Shown here piece by piece: positions 60,913 through 64,000 of a stretch of DNA of 64,000 nucleotides. Each line of letters begins with the position of its first letter. Position 1 is the first letter of the stretch. The notes below the pieces were generated by a model. It was not told the origin of the DNA, made no database searches, and saw only the letters and a program-made list of their open reading frames with translations. Made by a program: the position numbers and the translations under genes. The stretch is taken from the NCBI GenBank assembly GCA_010094045.1, contig ML986580.1:1070059-1134058 (forward strand), read 5' to 3'. This DNA comes from Lojkania enalia. Its lineage: Eukaryota; Ascomycota; Dothideomycetes; Pleosporales.

Positions 60913-61499
60913 TTGAGTTGGCGTCGAGCCACGGCGATGAGTGCCAAGCTGCAGAGGATGAAAGTGACGATAGTGCCGTGGGAGGTGAGTTAGATTGCAA
61001 TGGAAGCACCGGGGCGCTGGCGGAAGGGTTAAGCTCGGTCATTGTGCCTTCGATGAGTTCGTAAGTGGGCTGTTGGAAGCCATGTCGGCGGAGTCGGTCT
61101 GGGTAGAGGTGATAGGGCTGAGAGAGCGCGGTCGATTTGCCCAAAAGCACGCTGCCTGTAGAGAAGTACGCTCTCGTGACGCAACAGGGTTTGTAGCTCA
61201 AACAAACAAACCGCTCCAAGAACAGCTGTCTAGTGGCGTCTGGTGTCGTGGCGAACGATGAAGAGTAGGGCGGGCGCCGGGGCGATTGCCGGCGGCAGAG
61301 CGAGTGAGAGCTCCAGCCACAGCGTCCGGCAGAAAGCCGGCAGAACGTCATCGCGGCTGCGCATGCCTTACCGTGAAGCTCCAACTAGCAACCACATCAC
61401 GCCCGACAGATTGCGATCCCTCCCTCCCGCCCTTACGCTCTTTAAATACCCCGATTCTCCTGATTCCTTTCTGCTTATTTCTTCCAGCAGTAAGCGGCC
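60913..61499. promoter_or_regulatory. upstream region of snx41
   Basis: No gene called; a 159-codon minus frame (60905-61384) has no recognisable domain. A TATA-like tttaaatac lies at 61441-61449, about 50 bp before the snx41 start codon, in a pyrimidine-rich context. Confidence 0.5.
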
Positions 61500-63676
61500 A
61501 TGTGGGATGATGAGGACAACAACCCATACGGATCCTTTGCACGCCATGATTCCAATTCCTCCGACGTACCTGGCCTAGGCTCACCCGCTGCACGTATGAT
61601 CCCCCTATCTTGCCTTGATGTGGCATTCTGACGGCTGACGGTGTTGCCCGCGCAGTTCCCTACCGCCCCGCGACGCCGCCCTCGGATACATCCAGCCCCG
61701 CCCACGGCTCCCCCGAGTACATCTCCCAGCGGGACATGAGCGATGTCGACTACAATGAAGATTCGCAGAGCGTCACAGAGCAGGTGGTGCCCAAGAAGGG
61801 TGGATACGACAGCCGGGTGGAGCAGTGGCTGTACGAGAACCCTGGCTCGCCCATCCTGATCACGTATGCGGGGAAGAACCTGGAGGGCGGCGGAAGCTAC
61901 ATTGCATACACTATCAATACTGGAGTATGGCGCACTCTTACGAGCTTCTAGTTTCCTTGCTGATATTAAATACAGGGCCTTGAAGTGCGGCGTAGATACT
62001 CGGAGTTTGCTTCCCTCCGCCAGACGCTGGTTAACCTTCACCCCACTCTTATTATACCTCCGATACCAGAGAAACATACTATGGCGGATTATGCTGCGAA
62101 GCCCACAAAAGCAAAGGAGGACGCAGGGATCATTGAACTCAGGAAGCGCATGTTAGCCGTGTTTCTCAATCGTTGTAGGAGGATGAAAGAGGTGCTGGAT
62201 GATGGCGTGTTCTGGAGATTTCTCGATCCCAATGCGAGCTGGGTGCGTTGCGCTTGATCCATCACATTTTGACACCACTACTGACCGTTTCTGCGCAGAA
62301 CGAGGTCCTCCACGCTCCTCCCGTTTCGAACATCCCAAAGAACGTCCTTAAGGCTCCCCCTCTTGATACCGCGAACCCTACCCAAGCTCACAATTACCTC
62401 CCTGTCCCTTCATCGTCCGCAAAATTGAAAACTTCGGGCTCGACATTTAACTCGGGCACTCCCACATCCCCACCCAGAAGCGCCGCTACGCCTTCGTCTG
62501 CTGTACATACAACACCAGGCCCCCAGGTCTTTGGTCGCTTTCCGCCAGAGTCGAGAAACCTGTCTGAAGAGGAGCTAGACCCTTACTTTGTGAACTTTGA
62601 AGCTTCGTCCAAGGAATTGGAGACTCTTTTGCAGGGCAGTATGGAGAAGGTCAATCGGCGCACACTATCCCATCTTTCTGCCTGGGGCGACGATATGGCG
62701 GAGTTGGGTGCCAGGTTCAATGCATTTTCGTTGTCGGAGCAGTCTGCAAGTCTGGCTTCCGCGATTGAAAAAACGGGCCAGGCCATCGATTCTACCTACA
62801 TCGCAACGGCAGAGCTTTCCTCCTCGCTGAGCGCTAGTTTTGCAGAGCCGATGCGAGAGAGTGCACAGTTTGCAGGCATCGTACGAAGTGTGCTCAGATA
62901 TCGGGTCCTCAAGCGCATTCAGGAGGAGATGACGAAGGACGATCTAGAAAAAAAGCGGAATCTGCTCGAGTCCCTAGAACGTAGTGAGGCTGAAGCCAAA
63001 CGTCTAGAACAACATCTCAGTGGTGCTGGCCATGCGAGCCCGCCGCGCGGAAGGTCCGCATCAAATGGCTCCCAGCGCAGCGACCTGGAAAGAAGACATG
63101 AAACTGATACTGCCTCCATTGACTCCGATTTTCCCCCCACGCATGGAGAACACCCACCCTCATCATCTCAAGGAGCACCAGAGCCCACCTCGCCAAGCAG
63201 CCCTCATAAGAAGAGCCCTAGTGGGAACTTTGTGACGAGCAAACTATTTGGGCAGATAAGTCATGCATTTAGGGGCATGGCTGATGTTGACCCTGAGAGG
63301 ACGAGGAGGGACCAGATAGGTAAAACAAGGGAAAGCTTAGTACAAGTTAGTTCGTCTAGCTCTGCGTTGCGAGATGCGGTACTAATAACGTGCATAGCTC
63401 GAGCAAGCATTGAAAGTTGCTGAGAAAGACACGAGAGATGCTAGTAGCGCGGTAATGAAAGATTTGCGACGATTTCAAGAGGAGAAGGAGAATGATTTGC
63501 GTAGATATATGGTAAGCATGGCACCTACTCAAGGGGATATATATTTTTCGGGTTGCTGATGATTGTAGATGGAATTTGCACAATGCCATATTGATTGGGC
63601 ACGGCGGAACCAAGCATCCTGGGAGGAGGCTAAAGCCGAAGTACAGAATATCCAAGCAAACACCGAGGAGGAATAA
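61500..63676 (+). CDS. snx41: Sorting nexin Snx41/Atg20 type
   Basis: Six exons (61500-61593, 61656-61924, 61976-62242, 62299-63345, 63398-63511, 63569-63676) give 632 residues. The start MWDDEDNNPYGSF is the conserved N-terminus of filamentous-fungal Snx41. The PX domain spans about residues 95-205: ILITYAGKNLEGGGSYIAYT, then across intron 2 GLEVRRRYSEFASLRQTL (the phosphoinositide-binding RRYSEF motif), IIPPIPEKHTMADYAAKPTK and FLNRCRRMKEVLDDGVFWRF. A BAR-like region follows (LDPYFVNFEASSKELETLL, VLRYRVLKRIQEEM, KKRNLLESLERSEAEAKRLE), with a Ser/Pro-rich insert before a final helical stretch (LEQALKVAEKDTRDASSAVM, HIDWARRNQASWEEAKAEV). It acts with Snx4 in endosomal retrieval and selective autophagy. 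All introns are short (50-62 bp) with good GT/AG ends. Confidence 0.95.
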
Positions 63677-64000
63677 TGAACGGCTGAATTATGCATGATG
63701 GCACACACGCATCGCCTCCGTGAAGATAATAGGAAAGTACTATAACCATACTGGGTTTTGTTTGAGGGGCGTGTGTTTGCTCGGTAGTTTATTTAGAGAT
63801 GCGTTGCTCTGGTGAATGCCAAGGAGCGCTTGTTGGAATTGTATTAGTTTATAAGGTAGTGCTGTATGGAATAGTGAAAAGCTTTAGTGACCAAGCTGTT
63901 ACGGTAAGTGGCTGTGGTTGCGGTGGGCGGCGAGTGTGTAGCCATGTTCTGTTGTGAGTACCTGGATGAAGGGCCCGAAGCAGTGTTATGTGTTTACTAT
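63677..64000. other. 3' flank of snx41
   Basis: Presumed 3' UTR and start of the next intergenic region; nothing further seen before the window ends. Confidence 0.4.

Noticed and set aside
1..64000. Biosynthetic gene cluster or defence island
   Set aside because: No polyketide, peptide or terpene synthase core, no grouped transport and regulatory genes, and most genes are conserved housekeeping ones of unrelated pathways.

Overview
This is eukaryotic, intron-containing DNA from a filamentous ascomycete (Pezizomycotina; class not resolvable by eye). Reasons: about 20 genes with one to eight short introns, mostly 43-120 bp with GT/AG ends and CTRAY-like branch points; fungal gene forms such as a fused ThiE-ThiM thiamine enzyme, Pfs2, Vps17, Snx41 and a NACHT/STAND receptor relic; and a TpA-saturated AT-rich block of the kind left by repeat-induced point mutation (RIP). 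I found no CRISPR array, operon, rRNA or convincing tRNA.

Layout. 1-4270: AT-rich, gene-free relic that starts before the window. 4868-6064: NmrA-like oxidoreductase. 7150-9323 (-): NACHT receptor pseudogene whose stops look RIP-made. 9838-11548 (-) DGAT1-type acyltransferase, divergent from 12138-14419 polyadenylation factor Pfs2. 14881-16623 (-) bifunctional thiamine enzyme, divergent from 17840-19158 eIF5. 19877-21159 (-) SLC35F-like transporter. 21884-23363 (-) saccharopine-dehydrogenase-like oxidoreductase. 25164-27105 RING+PHD protein. 27990-28936 (-) Mediator subunit 22 with a long tail. 32257-35178 PP4 regulatory subunit 3. 35908-36657 dihydrofolate reductase. 36974-37551 (-) MGST3-like MAPEG protein. 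38454-41464 (-) mitochondrial EF-G2, divergent from 41674-43602 retromer nexin Vps17. 46305-48446 amidase. 48881-51778 (-) unrecognised basic protein. 52869-58257 THADA/Trm732. 58641-58889 and 59383-60912: two single-span membrane proteins of unknown function. 61500-63676 sorting nexin Snx41.

Most genes are housekeeping and do not form one pathway. Themes that recur are mRNA and translation (Pfs2, eIF5, Med22, Mef2, Trm732), endosomal sorting (Vps17, Snx41) and cofactor metabolism (Thi6, Dfr1). Gene-poor stretches (28.9-32.2 kb, 43.6-46.3 kb, 23.4-25.2 kb) hold no gene I recognise.

Exon joins were checked by hand for reading phase; every spliced model given is a whole number of codons. I saw no clearly new multigene system. 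The best leads are the RIP-like decay of the NACHT gene, a GC-AG intron in the thiamine gene, a variant acyltransferase motif, the Med22 tail, the unrecognised 946-residue protein and the pair of small membrane proteins.
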